Shown here piece after piece: positions 39,301 to 51,500 of a stretch of 64,000 nucleotides of DNA (the first letter of the stretch is position 1; each line of letters begins with the position of its first letter). The notes under the pieces were generated by a model. That model was given only the letters and a program-made list of their open reading frames with translations. It made no database searches and was not told the origin of the DNA. The DNA comes from Gymnogyps californianus (lineage: Eukaryota; Chordata; Aves; Accipitriformes; Cathartidae). The DNA is taken from positions 11,086,368-11,150,367 of the forward strand of contig NC_059481.1 in the NCBI RefSeq assembly GCF_018139145.2. Direction: 5' to 3'. The translations under genes were made by a program, and so were the position numbers.

Positions 39301-42300
39301 CTCTTAAACAGCATGGTAGCTTTACAGTAAGCTACTTGACAACCTGTAATGTCACTGTGGACATACTGAAGCCTAGCCTGGCAGTAGTCTGTCCACCTAT
39401 GAACAGTGGAGATAGTGTCATGACGGTTTTATTGCGTTTTAAGAATTCAAAAGCAGTGGTCAGTTCCGTTGCTATGTAAGTCAGTGGGATTCTGATGGGC
39501 TCCAGCTGGAATGGATTCAGATAATTTTTGAATGACTTTGGAAATCTTGCCCCAAGTATTTTATTTAAATTACTTTTCCATACAAGAATTGCTGTAATTG
39601 CCTCAAGGACATTATTTTATCAAATATATGTTGAGAGGGATTGTATGTTTGTAATTGAGAAGAGAGGAGGTCTGTTTTGTAAATAGAGAGAACTGGTAGT
39701 TCTGGGAATAGGTAGAAAAATAAAATTTTTTTTCCTGCCATCTTCAACCAGTACAAAGTTGCTGATATTTTTCAATAGCAAAATCATGTAGGAAAGGCCC
39801 AAGTGTCATATAGGAGCACAGATATATCAACAAAATAACATAGAAAATTTAAACCAACAGATAATTAACTTCTTTTAGGTTTTACTTTGCTTTACTTTCA
39901 TTTTCAGGTTTTGGAATCACTGTCATAAACTACTGCAGTCTCAGCTGGTGAGAATCTTTTCTGAACTGTGGAGCTTGCAGAACAAGTGTAGCAGTTTTAT
40001 TAGGAAGGCTGTAAGATCATTGGAAGTAGCTAATTCTAACGATATGCAAATACTGAAAATTTTCAGTTTTTTGGGAAGAAGGTGAATCAAAAAATTGCAG
40101 ACTCAAACTCCAGTGTTACTATTTTATATGTAATTTCCTATTTTATTTCAACCTAGTGATATTAATTACTTCAATATTTTTCTCTGTTAGTACATTGATT
40201 CCTAGTATATTAAAGGGATTAATAAATAGTTCTGCTATGTGGATCTTCTAAATTAATTTTGAAACTAAAGTAGTACTTTTTCTTTTTTCTTTTTTTTTTC
40301 TTTTCAATTAGAGCAAGACAGAAAAGTCTTTGAACTCAGTGGAGGCTGAGATAGGAGCAGCCAACTACATTTATGGAAGTGCCAGTTGAGCTAATGTAAA
40401 TGCTGGACTTGCAACATAAAAACATTTAAAAACATGGCTTGTGGGCATCATTTAATTTTGTTTTAATTAGATGAGATTAAGAATCTGCAAAACTACTTCA
40501 GTACAATTTCAAATAGCATACCAAGCAGGATAAGTGTGAAAGAACATGTGCAATAAAATAATTCTATGGGCTATATAAAGAGAACTGATTTCTGTAATTT
40601 AACTATGTAAAGGACAAACAGCATTTCAGAAAAGATAGACTGTGTGCTACAGTGGTGCAGTGTATTAATGCACACTCATTTACCTTTGGTGAAAAAGGGT
40701 CGAATTTCTTTCCAGTGTGCTGGGTTGTTATTAAATATGATCCCATTTTCATACATGCCAATGCACTGTAATCCAAGCTTGCTCCCAAATCGAGAAACAT
40801 AATGCCAATGTTTCATCACATGGAACACACTTGAGGATCTGGGAAGGAAACAAGGGGAGAAAAAAGCCCAAAACAAAAATACTGTTTCATAGATTGCACA
40901 CAGAATTTTTATTCTGACATTTTATAGTTGCTCTGAAGTGCTGACTTGCATTCTCAATTTAGCAGGAAGCACAATGCTTGACATTAAGTGTTGTTCCTTT
41001 TACACAACTAAAAATCTTGATGATAAATGCCTTCAGAATGTATATTAGAGCAATAATGTATTCTGTTCAGATTTAAAACTATTTTTCAGTTAAAATGCAA
41101 ATGGTTACCAAAAGATTTTAATCTGAATAGTGTATATACATAGGAACATGTAGATATGTGATACACTCAGGCAATGACCAACGTTAGATATTTCAGAATA
41201 TGAGGTATAAGATATCTGACAGTTGCTAATTTCATCATGATGTGTATTAAATTACAGCTATACTTTCGTAGCTATTTGGTCATTCCCAGACACATACAGA
41301 AAGCATAAATATACATGCATCATTTAAACAGGCAGCATCATAATATGATGGTATGTGTGGGATAAATATTCCTAAAAAGACATGTTAGGGAAATCCGTGA
41401 TATGTACAATTCTTTTTACAGTTGACAAGGTTTATTTACACATGCTGGCAAACAGGTTGTGACCAGCATTATTGCTTTAAGATATAATTTCCTTTAGAGG
41501 GAGCTAGCATTTTAGAAATGTTGACATGATGTAAACCTGATCAAACAAAATCCAACAAAAAGAAAGAAAATCAGAACAGAGATTGAAATGAAACAATACA
41601 CTACTTTCTTTAGCATGTAGCATACTCTGTGGACCAAATCCCAGACTACTTAGATGGGTTTAGTTTGTTTTTTCAGTCAGGCAAAGTAAATGGGACTTTT
41701 GCTATTGACTTTGGCAGTGCTGGATTTTCACCATAGTTTTGCATGACCAGAAGTAAAGTTAATAGTGAGATGCTATATGGTACAAATAGACAGACATGGA
41801 ATAAGGATCGGAGTAAAAACAGTGTGTCTGCAGGTCCAGCCTTCCAAGGAACTCAGTATATTCTCTCTTTCCTACACTTCCCCCCATCTGCTCTCTTTTC
41901 TAATTTCCTTAATGTTTTTTTGCACGTCAAGGAACATAATCTGTATTTTCATGAACATGAAAAGATGGCGTTGAATTATGACAGCTGTTCCCAGGAATGG
42001 AAAGGTGCAGGAGGCTCATTTTGCTTCCTTCCATTCCACACATCTACACAGGAGACACATAATAATATTTTAAGGAAGGCTTTTGACATATGACCCTGTA
42101 AAAGCAGATTTTCCTTATGAAACTACTTAATGAAGTCCTCTAAAAGACAACATGTGTTGTAACCAAGACTGCAAGTCCTTCTCTCTGTGCATTAACATCT
42201 CAGCATGATTAGATTTGATGGTAAAAATTCAGATGATGTTGGTGGAAATAGTATACTTCTACAGAATTCAAGTTATGTTTAGTTTTGCAGTGAATTTACA

Positions 42301-45300
42301 ATCCACTGAAAACTTTATTCTACATTACTGTTTAAAAAAAAAGTTAAATACTAGTTCTTTATGTACAGTCCATGCTTTTAAGCAAAAAATGTCTGAAGAA
42401 GAGTGATCTATTGACTGTAAAGTCTGATGTAGCTGTGGCATTGTTTATCAGCACTCCGGATTTTTTTCTGATGAATTGGTAGTACAGAAAATGGAAAACA
42501 GCAATGAGAGTTCACAACATTTTACATTATCAAAACATTATAGTACCTTAGTTGATATTTGCAACACCTATGTAGGACAGGAATGTAAATAGTTTTCCTG
42601 TCATGACTACCTCCTTTTACAGAGGTAAAAACAGATAGAGATGAAGCTGACTTGCTTCACATGGCAAATCCTGTGATAGTCCTCTATACTACATTGTCTT
42701 TCAAAAGCTTTATGTAATGAAAGCTGAGCATGGATTGATTGATATTGCTAACAAAAAGGTTGTGATTCTTTATCAATTACACATAGTAAACATTTTACTA
42801 CTTTTTTTTTCATGGCAGAACTCATAAGCATCCAGAAGATCCAATGTAAGAAGAGAGCAACCATCTACTGGAGCTAATAAAATGATAGACTGCAGTTTAG
42901 CATTATGTTTAATACTGTGTATAATTGAAGTCTATGAGTAATCCCATTAATTGGAGTGGAATTACTCGTAGTCCTACAACGCTGCATTTGCGTAATTAAC
43001 TTGCTGAATTGGACCCGTAATCTTTAAGCATTACTCCCATTTTAAGAAGAAATTTAGGAAACTAAACTTTGGCTTAATCCTGCATTGCAGTCGGTCTTGG
43101 TTCCTGTATAGTATGTAATCCTAATATTAAATGGAATAGTAAAAGAGATAGTAAACATTTTTTAGGATTGAGCCACAGTGCTTCATCTTCTTTTCCACAA
43201 AGAAAATGGGAGAATTCACATAGACTTTGATTGCAGAGTCTTTAAAGAAACAAAAGATAGAAAAAGGTCTGTGAACAGCAAGAAGTAAAAGGTTTATGTT
43301 AGGAAAATTTTTGAAAATAATAACTTCAATTCTACTTTAGAAAAAAAGTAGCAAAGAGGTTGTAAAAATATGAAAAAGTTCTTCATATTATTAAGGATAG
43401 AAAATAAGGATTTACTTGCTAATTATAAATGTTTCTTCACCGCTGATCCAAACTCTCACAAATTCTCCATATGTCTTATTGTAGTAGTTGCAGGCATTAC
43501 CTACTCCCATCCAGAGAAATCTCCCATGTGAAATGAGGGGACCGATTCCCATGCAGTATCCTGGCCCTAAGAGACAGGGTAAGAAAAGTTTGGTCTCAGC
43601 AGTGCCCACTGACAAAAATATACCTCTGAGCATCACCCTTTTGAAAGGAGCTTTTTAACATGACAGTCAAGGTCTGCATTGGGCAGTTGACATATAAAAT
43701 CCTGTTCTGAAGTTCTGTCTTAGAGAAACTTGCATCTATGTTGTTGAAGCCTCACTTAGTATCTATGGAAGCCTATAGTCCTCTTAATGTACATACAGCT
43801 AATGACATTCATTACTTCTCTGTACAACTTCAAACTGCTGCTTTGAGATTGCTTACATTTGGAGAGATAATGGCTAGATATTAGAAAGAAAAAATGACCT
43901 AGAAAAAATGCATGTGGCTTATTAATTTGTGATTTTAACCAATCCTTTGAGTGATCTTGGCTGACTTTGTGTTGAAGTATCGTAATAACACCTACAAAAG
44001 TCAATATCCTTTTTATGTAATTAAATGTAATTAATTACATTTCTTTTAAAGTCATTAATGCTAGAGTGAGAAAACAAGATATTTAAAGGAAAAAGTACTT
44101 TACTGCTGCGAACTTATGAAAACATGCTTAAGTAGGAGCTAAGAGTGGATTAATAAGCATTTAGTCAACAAAGCTCTCAACTAAATCCTTCCACGGTAGT
44201 TCAGCAGCAAATTTCCCTCTTACAACAAAAAGGAGAAAGTGGAGACAGCAGGAGAGAATTTGCCTTTAGTTACTTTTAAAAGGAAGTTTCCTTCTTCAGG
44301 GAAAGTTAAATTTGCCCCTTTTGTTCGTAAAACATAAAACTAACTCCATAAACCAAAACATATTAAGTACTTACAAAACTTTTGTATACTGTTTAAAAAT
44401 TTAAAAGTTGCTTATGGCTCCACCATTTACTAATAGGAATTGCAAGACACCAGATTATTTAAATACCTGTAAACTTAAAGCATGTTAGTTTAGTTCTATC
44501 TTCTTGATGATCCAATCAAGCATTCAGATAGAATGCATTACCTTCTGTGAATACTTTCCCCTGGTCTCTAACTTTTGAAGAGTTTTAGCATATTGAAGGA
44601 TGTTTGGCAAGGATCTTTTTTCGGAATTTCATTCAGGTGCCACTGCATTGGTTTAGGATTATTCCTGTCAAACAACTTTGTGAGATGTGTACACTGTTCT
44701 CATTCACGCAGTAGGTCATTGCATTGCATCTAATGAAAAATAGGCTGAATCAGTACTGTTTACCATAAGCCCCCAAAACCTTACAGAAGGGGCCCTCTGA
44801 AAGGGAAACCATTTGATGATGTTCTGTTCTGGAGGATCTTCAGTGCCAAACATGGAGAGAAAAATTGATAATCTAAAATCTGAATAATTTCCTAGATAAT
44901 AAATTGTTTCTAGTAAAGACAATTTAGAAAGCTTTAAACTTAAAACACGTAAAAAGTAGTTTATAATGCACATGAAAATATGAACATCTAGCGTTTGTAA
45001 AGTGGTACTATATCTTTCTAGCATATACATAATAAAGCAGAGAACTAAATGTCATATATTTATATAGCCAAGCCAGGTTTGTTATGGAAGTTCTGAGGTT
45101 AGAGTGAGCCCGATTTCTTTTATCGGTTATTTTTAAAAGCTGTATTAGTTAAACTGACTCTTAGTAAATTATGTTGGCATACAATCATTATTCAGCATTA
45201 ATTTCTCACTTAAATTTGAGAACCAAACAGAAAAAATACTCAGCTTTTAGGTGATACTATATATAGCTAAAGTTAATTTACCTGGTATTGATGAAGTTCC

Positions 45301-45426
45301 TTCGTGATTCCATATTAGAAACAGAAAGCACATGAGAATGAGTATGGGCACTGTGGCCACTGGCATCGTATCCAGTATAAGGCTGGTGATGTTGTAGTGC
45401 ATTGGATTCAGAGTTTCCAGTGCCAT
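30108..45426 (-). CDS. CYP19A1: Aromatase (cytochrome P450 19A1), complete gene, nine coding exons
   Basis: Aromatase is an ER-membrane P450 that converts androgens (testosterone, androstenedione) to estrogens using electrons from NADPH-P450 reductase. The CDS is join(45426..45282, 43566..43416, 40838..40684, 38841..38665, 37940..37826, 35940..35826, 35172..35010, 33570..33329, 30359..30108), all minus strand. It is 1515 nt including the stop, for 504 residues against 503 in human. The exon lengths between the first and last coding exons match the mammalian gene exactly, and every intron is GT-AG. Visible landmarks are an N-terminal membrane anchor (about residues 21-40), Arg115, Ile133/Phe134, Trp141, Arg145, Arg192, Phe221/Trp224, I-helix Ala306-Asp309-Thr310, ExxR Glu362-Arg365, Val370/Leu372/Met374, heme loop FGFGPRGC with Cys437, and Asp476-Leu477-Ser478. 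Introns run 653 to 2969 bp and hold no other gene or clear repeat that I can see. No frameshift or premature stop was found. Human order is TNFAIP8L3-CYP19A1-GLDN; neither neighbour is seen here. Confidence 0.97.
33329..33570 (-). CDS. CYP19A1: CYP19A1 coding exon 9 (residues 341-421): K helix, ExxR
   Basis: The exon is 242 nt. The acceptor is CCACAAG|GTGAC, an AAG rather than the usual CAG, and the donor is AAAAT|GTAAGT. It contains the K-helix ExxR (Glu362-Ser-Met-Arg365), then Val370, Leu372, Met374 and Arg375 of the substrate and heme site, then [20 protein letters not shown]. It ends with the aromatic/meander region [16 protein letters not shown]. The open frame runs past the donor into the intron. 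Confidence 0.96.
35010..35172 (-). CDS. CYP19A1: CYP19A1 coding exon 8 (residues 287-341): I helix
   Basis: The exon is 163 nt, with a strong acceptor (TTTTTTTCAG|AACAGA) and donor ATGG|GTAAGC. It encodes the long I helix over the heme: [19 protein letters not shown]. This includes Ala306, Pro308, Asp309 and Thr310, the proton-delivery and steroid C-19 contact residues. The segment [20 protein letters not shown] completes the J helix. Confidence 0.96.
35826..35940 (-). CDS. CYP19A1: CYP19A1 coding exon 7 (residues 248-286): G-H helices
   Basis: The exon is 115 nt, with acceptor TTTTCAG|CAAGG and donor CACAG|GTATTG. It encodes [20 protein letters not shown], then [18 protein letters not shown]. 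The frame is phase 0 at its end (858 coding nt so far). It was found by translation and splice sites rather than by a long open frame. The following intron is only 653 bp. Confidence 0.95.
37826..37940 (-). CDS. CYP19A1: CYP19A1 coding exon 6 (residues 210-248): F helix
   Basis: The exon is 115 nt, with acceptor TTTTCAG|AACATG and donor GCAGT|GTAAGT. It encodes [20 protein letters not shown], which includes Phe221 and Trp224 of the steroid pocket, followed by [18 protein letters not shown]. It was too short to stand out as an open reading frame and was placed by protein similarity and splice sites. Introns on either side are 724 and 1885 bp. Confidence 0.95.
38665..38841 (-). CDS. CYP19A1: CYP19A1 coding exon 5 (residues 151-210)
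   Basis: The exon is 177 nt, with acceptor TTTCAG|CTCTG and donor GGATG|GTATTA. It encodes [10 protein letters not shown] and the D-E helices, including Arg192 at the substrate-entry channel and [15 protein letters not shown]. The region around residues 161-187 differs most from my recollection of the chicken protein (for example [12 protein letters not shown]), which suits a different bird order. The reading frame continues into the intron for a while, but the exact mammalian exon length and the GT place the end here. Confidence 0.95.
40684..40838 (-). CDS. CYP19A1: CYP19A1 coding exon 4 (residues 99-151): B'-C region
   Basis: The exon is 155 nt, with acceptor TTCCCAG|ATCC and donor CAAAG|GTAAAT. 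It carries Arg115 and Ile133-Phe134, which line the steroid pocket, and Trp141 and Arg145, which contact the heme propionates in the human structure. The segment [11 protein letters not shown] is unchanged from human. The downstream 1842-bp intron contains a pyrimidine-rich stretch on the plus strand near 40277-40314. Confidence 0.96.
43416..43566 (-). CDS. CYP19A1: CYP19A1 coding exon 3 (residues 49-99)
   Basis: The exon is 151 nt, the same as in mammals. The acceptor reads TTAG|GGCCAGG and the donor AGCAA|GTAAAT, splitting the Lys99 codon 2/1. It encodes the N-terminal part of the P450 fold after the hinge: [16 protein letters not shown], then [20 protein letters not shown], the helix A and beta-1 region close to the membrane face. 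The intron that follows is 2577 bp and non-coding. Confidence 0.96.
45282..45426 (-). CDS. CYP19A1: CYP19A1 coding exon 2 (residues 1-49): start codon and membrane anchor
   Basis: This first coding exon begins [15 protein letters not shown], aligning with the human N-terminus, so the ATG at 45426 is the start. An in-frame TTG three codons upstream is not a plausible start. NIT at residue 12 is an N-glycosylation sequon at the site glycosylated in human aromatase. A hydrophobic stretch at about residues 21-40 is the single ER anchor, followed by the proline-rich SSIPGPG hinge that continues in the next exon. The exon ends CCAG|GTAAAT, with the last G being base 1 of Gly49. The following intron is 1715 bp. 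Confidence 0.95.
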
Positions 45427-45440
45427 CTTTTCCAAGAGAT

Positions 45441-45477
45441 TCTGCTTTGCTTTAGAGATAGAGAAAGGGGAAAGAGG
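45441..45477 (-). promoter_or_regulatory. CYP19A1: Candidate 3' splice acceptor region of CYP19A1 exon 2 (5' UTR side)
   Basis: Just upstream of the ATG the minus strand has a pyrimidine tract (about 45453-45477) followed by three closely spaced AG dinucleotides (ATCTCTAAAGCAAAGCAG). Exon 2 could therefore begin at 45449, 45444 or 45441. In mammals and birds alternative untranslated first exons join a common acceptor shortly before the ATG, and this is the natural position for it. Which AG is used is not decidable from sequence. Confidence 0.6.
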
Positions 45478-45579
45478 CAGAATTTTTCAAAGCTCAAAGA
45501 TGTCTTCAGCTTTAGTCGGTACCTCTCGACCCCTTTGTAGGTCTTGTAAATCAGCAAATTAGCTCTTGAGGTAGCTTTA

Positions 45580-45586
45580 TTTTATA
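45580..45586 (-). promoter_or_regulatory. CYP19A1: TATA box of a putative proximal (gonadal-type) CYP19A1 promoter
   Basis: TATAAAA on the minus strand lies 154 nt before the ATG. A start site 25-30 nt downstream would give an unspliced 5' leader of about 125 nt. This matches the placement of the proximal ovarian promoter (PII) directly upstream of exon 2 in other vertebrates. I looked for a clear SF-1/LRH-1 AGGTCA site next to it and did not find a convincing one. Confidence 0.5.
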
Positions 45587-45589
45587 ATG

Positions 45590-48500
45590 AGAGTGACTGC
45601 CTGGACTGCTTGCCAGGACAAGCTACATCACAAGTCGAAACAGACATGCAGCAGACACTCTTTTTGCTTGGAAATAACAAAGCTTTTCTGACTTTGATGT
45701 TGAAGCATAGTTTTGGATACTTTTGGCTGACAGACCTCTTATCTCTGATATTGACTTGGCTGGCCAATACTGAGGTTTACTCCTTGCAAATTTCTAACCA
45801 AAACACAAGAAATTAAACTTTCAGCACATGTGGAAGCATTGAATGAGTTCACTTGCAAGCTTTTGTCTCTGTTACTTAGCCTTTTTGCTTCCTGCATGCC
45901 TGTAGTGCCAGAGTCCTTGAATTTCCAGAATAACTATGGTAGTTTTTCATGATGCAGATAGAGAATACCCCAGGTTTTTGTTTGAAACAATGTATTATAG
46001 GGTTTTTTTATTGTCAACCTTTGAGTGTAATATAATGTATTGTATTTCTTTATGGTTCTTCTGCTAAACACTTTGAAAAATATAGTCTATGCCATAACAA
46101 ACAGGATCATGTATTGTCTGGTACCGTATTTTTCCTCGGGCAGTAACCAACACTTGGCACAGGGAAGAAAAACCAAGCAAATGGACAGGTCTGTTATGCA
46201 TAGGGGGAGTAGAAGGATTCCTTCAAAGTTGTTTTGCATGTTTTTGACTGAAATCATAAAATATGAGAGGTGATTGTACCTGAGAAGGAAGATGTTATTC
46301 TATGAATGAGAACTCACATAACCACAGAAAGATATTGCTTGCATCTGCACAGTAATTTATTAATAAAACACCACCTTAATTCTGCTCTGACAATAATTAA
46401 GAATAGATTTGCTTTGTTTCTTCCTGTGACAATATTTCAAAATTGAAGGATGTATTTACTTAATAGGAAGCTTTTTGTTACAGTTTACTTTCAGCAAGTG
46501 CTTTCTTGTTTATCTTGTGCTTTGATCTCACATTGCAGAAGTACAGCTTACTTTGTAGTAACTGTCAGTGCTATAATTATATTAAACTAAGCTAAGAATG
46601 TGATAGATGCTTTCTAGATAGTAAGAAGACTGGTATTTATGGTCAAAGTAGAAAATGTATAGAGTACAAGCAAAACCCTGGGGAAGGGAGCAAGCAGTGG
46701 CTCAAAACCTTGTAGGTGCATGCAATGCTCCAGTATTTTGGATGATTGCTATGCAAGGCTTCTGGTATTGTGATCCAAAAAGACCATGACACAATATGCT
46801 AGGTGACCTTTTAGAAAAATGCATGCTATTCCAGTAGCTAGCAGTACACCTCTTACGAGAGTGTCCATGTTCATATCACATCTTGTACATGTTCAACTGT
46901 TGTACTGTCTTGCATGTTGTGAAAAATGTTTTTGTAATCACAAGCATTTTTTTAATCATGTAATGGTATTTATTAGTTTCACCAGCATACTGTTGCACAC
47001 TAATGATGTTTGTTCAGTACAAGTAAAAATGCTAGCTTTAAATTTCCTTCAGTACTATTTGTTACTGCAACAAAAGCATGCCTGCATGTATATGTAAATA
47101 CTTTTATTAGTTTCAGTCCCTTTCACTATATGAGCTTACAACATTATAGAAGGAAATAGCTACACTTAGGGCATATAGTTTCACTTTTTTGTTGCTTTCT
47201 CTCTGGATCTGGATGAACTCCATCTTTGTACTCCATTGCCACAGATAGGCTCTGATGTTCATTGTTTTTTGTTGCGTTTTTCATCTCCAAGACATTCTGG
47301 TGTGTCTGCACAGTAGTTTCTCTGCCTCATATTCCCTATGAACAGAAGTATGTAGGTGGTTATGCATTTGAGTGGTATGAAATAAACACTCCTGTACATA
47401 CAAATGTGTATCTATGAATATTCTATCTGTAAGTTAAGCCCTCCTAGAGTTCAAGGTGCTGATGTTTTTGCACGGTGTACTTTGCAAGCCTGAGTCTTTG
47501 CCTTTTATTTTGTAAAAATTGACCCAGAGTTTTGATCTTGCTCAGTCCTTATTCACAGCTAAAGCTTATCTTTGTTTTGACAGAGAAATGGAGGCAGGCT
47601 TCTATCTTTTCAAAATATACAGATTGTAATGGATTGGGGTTTAGGTTCTAGATTACTCATAACTTCATAATTTTATAATTTTTTAATAAAAGAATAAAAT
47701 CTTTTTTTGCTGTGATATGAAATCCAATACATCAGTGTGCACCTTGCTGTTAGATTTAGAATTTTTATATCCTGGATCATGCTTTCATGTAGATAAAAGG
47801 TATTAAAGGGACTGTGTTAAATTTGAATCCTTTTTATACTCTTGAACTGATCTGAAGCAGTCTTAGTCAAAGTGGCTCCTCAAGCTTTTAAACAATCGCC
47901 ATTTCTTGTATTGAGAAGCTCTTTGCCTCATTTCAATGGGTATGATCCAAGAAGACTTCTAGGGTTTGCGTTTCTAATGCTTTTTTGTTGCAAAAGCCAA
48001 CTGGACCATGAAAAATTCACCTTAAAAATATTTCAAATGAACTGCTTGTCCTGCTTGTACCCATTGTATTTTTTAAGAATTGTCCATGAGGTAAATCACT
48101 CCTACTAAAAACTCAGCCAAGCAAACTTTGATAGTAAGTAGTCACTGAATAGACTGAAGAAATTTAGAAATGGAACAAAGTTAGAGTGCCCATTGCGCAT
48201 GAGAGAAGCTTTCACTATTCTTACTTATTTTGTCTTGAAATCTTCTATAGGTAATTTTCCTTTCCTTGCAGCTGGTTGAGGTATGTGTCTGATCAGAGGG
48301 ATTTGTTGGTTCTAATTGTTACTTATATGGCAGAGGGGGGACGACGATGGGGCAAAAAAGCTTTTAAAATCAAATAGTGGGAGGAAAGAGACTTATAATA
48401 AGGAAGTGCTTTTGTGACAAAATAGATGGATGTGCACAGGCTGCCTGACCTGACAATAATTGTGGATCTTAACAGCTGGGAAAGCACATGCCAGCAGAGG

Positions 48501-51500
48501 GCCCTTTAGATTACTGATCTTTAAGTCTTGGCTATAAAGCATTGTGAGAAAATTCTAGGTTCTGTTAAACGTTTTCTTGCAAAAGGTGATATGATAAATG
48601 ATGACAGGGTCCACAGTAAAGAAAAAAGTCCATATATCTAAAAGACAACTGTGGTGACCCCTTTTATTCCAATTAGAGCTTTGTACTTAATGACTGCATC
48701 AGTAAAAGAGCAAATTATGTATCATATTATAGAATTGGAGCTGAAAACTTCTGATGATTTTCCTTTGAGAAGGAGCTCATAAAACTGCCTGAAAACTCTT
48801 GAAGAACCATTCTTGAGTGCTGAAATACTTTCCTTTGTAGTGGTTCACCTGTCAGGAGAGACATGGGGAAAAAAAATCTGCTACTTGTTATAAATCCCCA
48901 AACATTAGTGACCAATACTAGCAGCATCTGAAGCAACTGACCCATGTTTAACTAAACAGTTTGGAAAAACAAAATTATAATAGACTGATTTCACACAAAA
49001 ATAAATCTATTGGCTTATATAAGCCCAGTAAATCTTTATTTTTCCAGATGAAATCTTGTAGCCTTCCTCTCTTTCTAGAAGCTGATTCTACATGTTGCCT
49101 GTTTTCACTCGATTAAGATTGACGGTTTCATGCAGACTGTAAAGGTTCAGCCTTCTACATGTAAGTATGTAGATAGCTTTTGTTGTGCATTTCACAACTA
49201 GAAGGCTAATGTCTAGCTAGGTAAGTGGTGGTTTTCTTCTATTTGTTCTGTGCATGTCTGCACTGGTGTTTTAGTTTGTATCGGAGTATGCTTTGATAGC
49301 AAACCTTCAGATTATTCCCATTCCCATGCTTCGGTACGTGTCACAGAGCAATCTCAGAGCATGCAAACTGGGCTCTTTTTGGATGAAAATAAATCAGGTA
49401 ATGTACTCCAAAGCTGTGTCTCATGCACTCCAGCTTTTAATGGGGATTCAAATGACAAAACCAGTTAAAATCTATATTGAAGTGAACTCCCATGAAATGT
49501 GTATAGTGTAGGGAGTGGATCCATCACCAACTGTTTTGTTTTACAGATCTGCTCCCGTTGTACCGCAGTGTTTGCCAATGTTGATATAGCCTGAAAGGAA
49601 CACAGTACCTTTTGACAAATAAAATAGTTGTTTTTAATTAGTTTTAGGCACATAACTATCTTGCTGTATTGGGATTATAGCACTTAACATAGGATGAGAA
49701 CTGTTTCAGACTCTTAACTGCATGTTAGATCTCTTTAATAGAGCTTGTGCTGAAGGAGTTCCATACAACTATTTTAACATTGCCTTCAAACTGTGGATTT
49801 TAATGCAAAGTCAGAAATTTTTTTCCCAGCTATTGAATAAGAAGTCATATGTGGAATTACTGTAAAATTAGTTGCGTTTGCGTGGAACTTATTGTAAGAA
49901 CCACTAAAAAGAATCTACCTTTTTGTTACATGGTTACATTCCTTTTAAAGAATTAATTAATTTGAAGTGGATAATTATCACCAGGTGTACATCATATGTC
50001 ACATAAGCCTTGATGCAGGGACTGTCTTGTTCCCTTGAAAGTCTGTGGGGTTTAAAGTTGAGAACACATCAAAAGACTTTTTTAAACTTGAGAGTGCTTA
50101 CCATTCCTTGTAAACTGAGCTGTACAATTATTCTGTAAGCATCAGATTGTATGTTTATTTAGCATCACCCTGGAAATTGCTCCCTGATATTCTGTGGTTT
50201 CTTCTAATGCTGTAATTCTCTCAGGATGCAATGGGAATGTCACTGAGAGATTTCCATCACAATGTATTGGTCATCTGATATTATGTTACTCTTGTGACAT
50301 TCTTTGATTATAATATTTTTTTCTTATTCATTTTCAGTTGCTCTGAATCTGTGCTTTAGTGGTCTGATCCTTTGCTCTAGACGACATCTGTCGTCTTATA
50401 GATGGTTTCATTTGCAATTACAATGTGCAGAGCAGCCTTTTTAAAGTTAGGTGTTTATATTACTCTGCTTTTGAAAGCACTCTGCCTTGTTTGGGTCTGT
50501 TTCCTACTTTTAATTCAATCCTCTGCAACTTGAAAGATAATTATGGTAAAATGTGAGCATTAGGGATTGAATACACTGCATATAGTTACCTTTTTCAGCC
50601 ATTTCTAGAGTTAGAATTTGTGTAGTTGTAGAGGTCTGTCACATCTAATTACTATGGAAATATATTCTAGCAATGTTGAATGATTATTATAGCCTTGTAG
50701 AATAATCCTGTCTCATTTGCTTACTATGAAATCTAATCTAAATGGCACTTATAAATTTATCTGTTGTTTAGGTTGGAAGAGGGAAGGAAGAGGTGACAGC
50801 TTTCAGCAGAAGCTTGGAAGTGGGAATTTAATAATGATCATCCTCGCAATCTAAAGGGGCTCTTGACAAGTAAAGGAGGAGGTGGGAGCCTAACTTTGTG
50901 TTAGAGGGCAAGTGAGACAAATGCAGAACATATCCATGATTTTGTGGTGTTGAAAGAATATGTCTGGACTGTGAGATAAAGATTGTTACATTTGATGCCT
51001 CTGCTATTATTTGGAGTTGTGGTTTTCTTAATTTTAGTGAGCCTTCTTATGACAGTGTTACCTTGTTTCACAGCTGAATAGGAGCTATCCCTAGAGCATG
51101 TTTCTCTGAGTTTTTAAGTTCTGCCAGCTGCCTTCAGTATCACTTCTAAAATGCTACTGCATATTTGTTATATGTTAGTGGTGGCCACCAGTGGCTCATA
51201 CACAACTGTAAACAATACTTGGCTTTTCTTATCTGCCTCAGTGGCCACAGAACTTGATTTCTTGTCAACCCTCCTACTCAAAGTGTACTGTAAGTTTGCA
51301 CGGTGCAGAGAAGGTTGGAGTTGCAGTACTGTTGTAAATGCTGACACTCCTGTTGTTTGGAGTCTGTTTGGTCAATTAGTTTTCTGAGCACCAGCTAGTA
51401 CTAGCATGTGTCTGGGACTTAACTGGTCAATGCAGATTGAACCCATTGACAGGGAAACAAGTAAGTTAAGAATATCTTCTATGAATGTGGGACTCTATTT

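Noticed and set aside
45427..45435. In-frame TTG three codons upstream of the aromatase ATG as an alternative start
   Set aside because: Eukaryotic initiation at TTG is unlikely, and the ATG aligns exactly with the known N-terminus.
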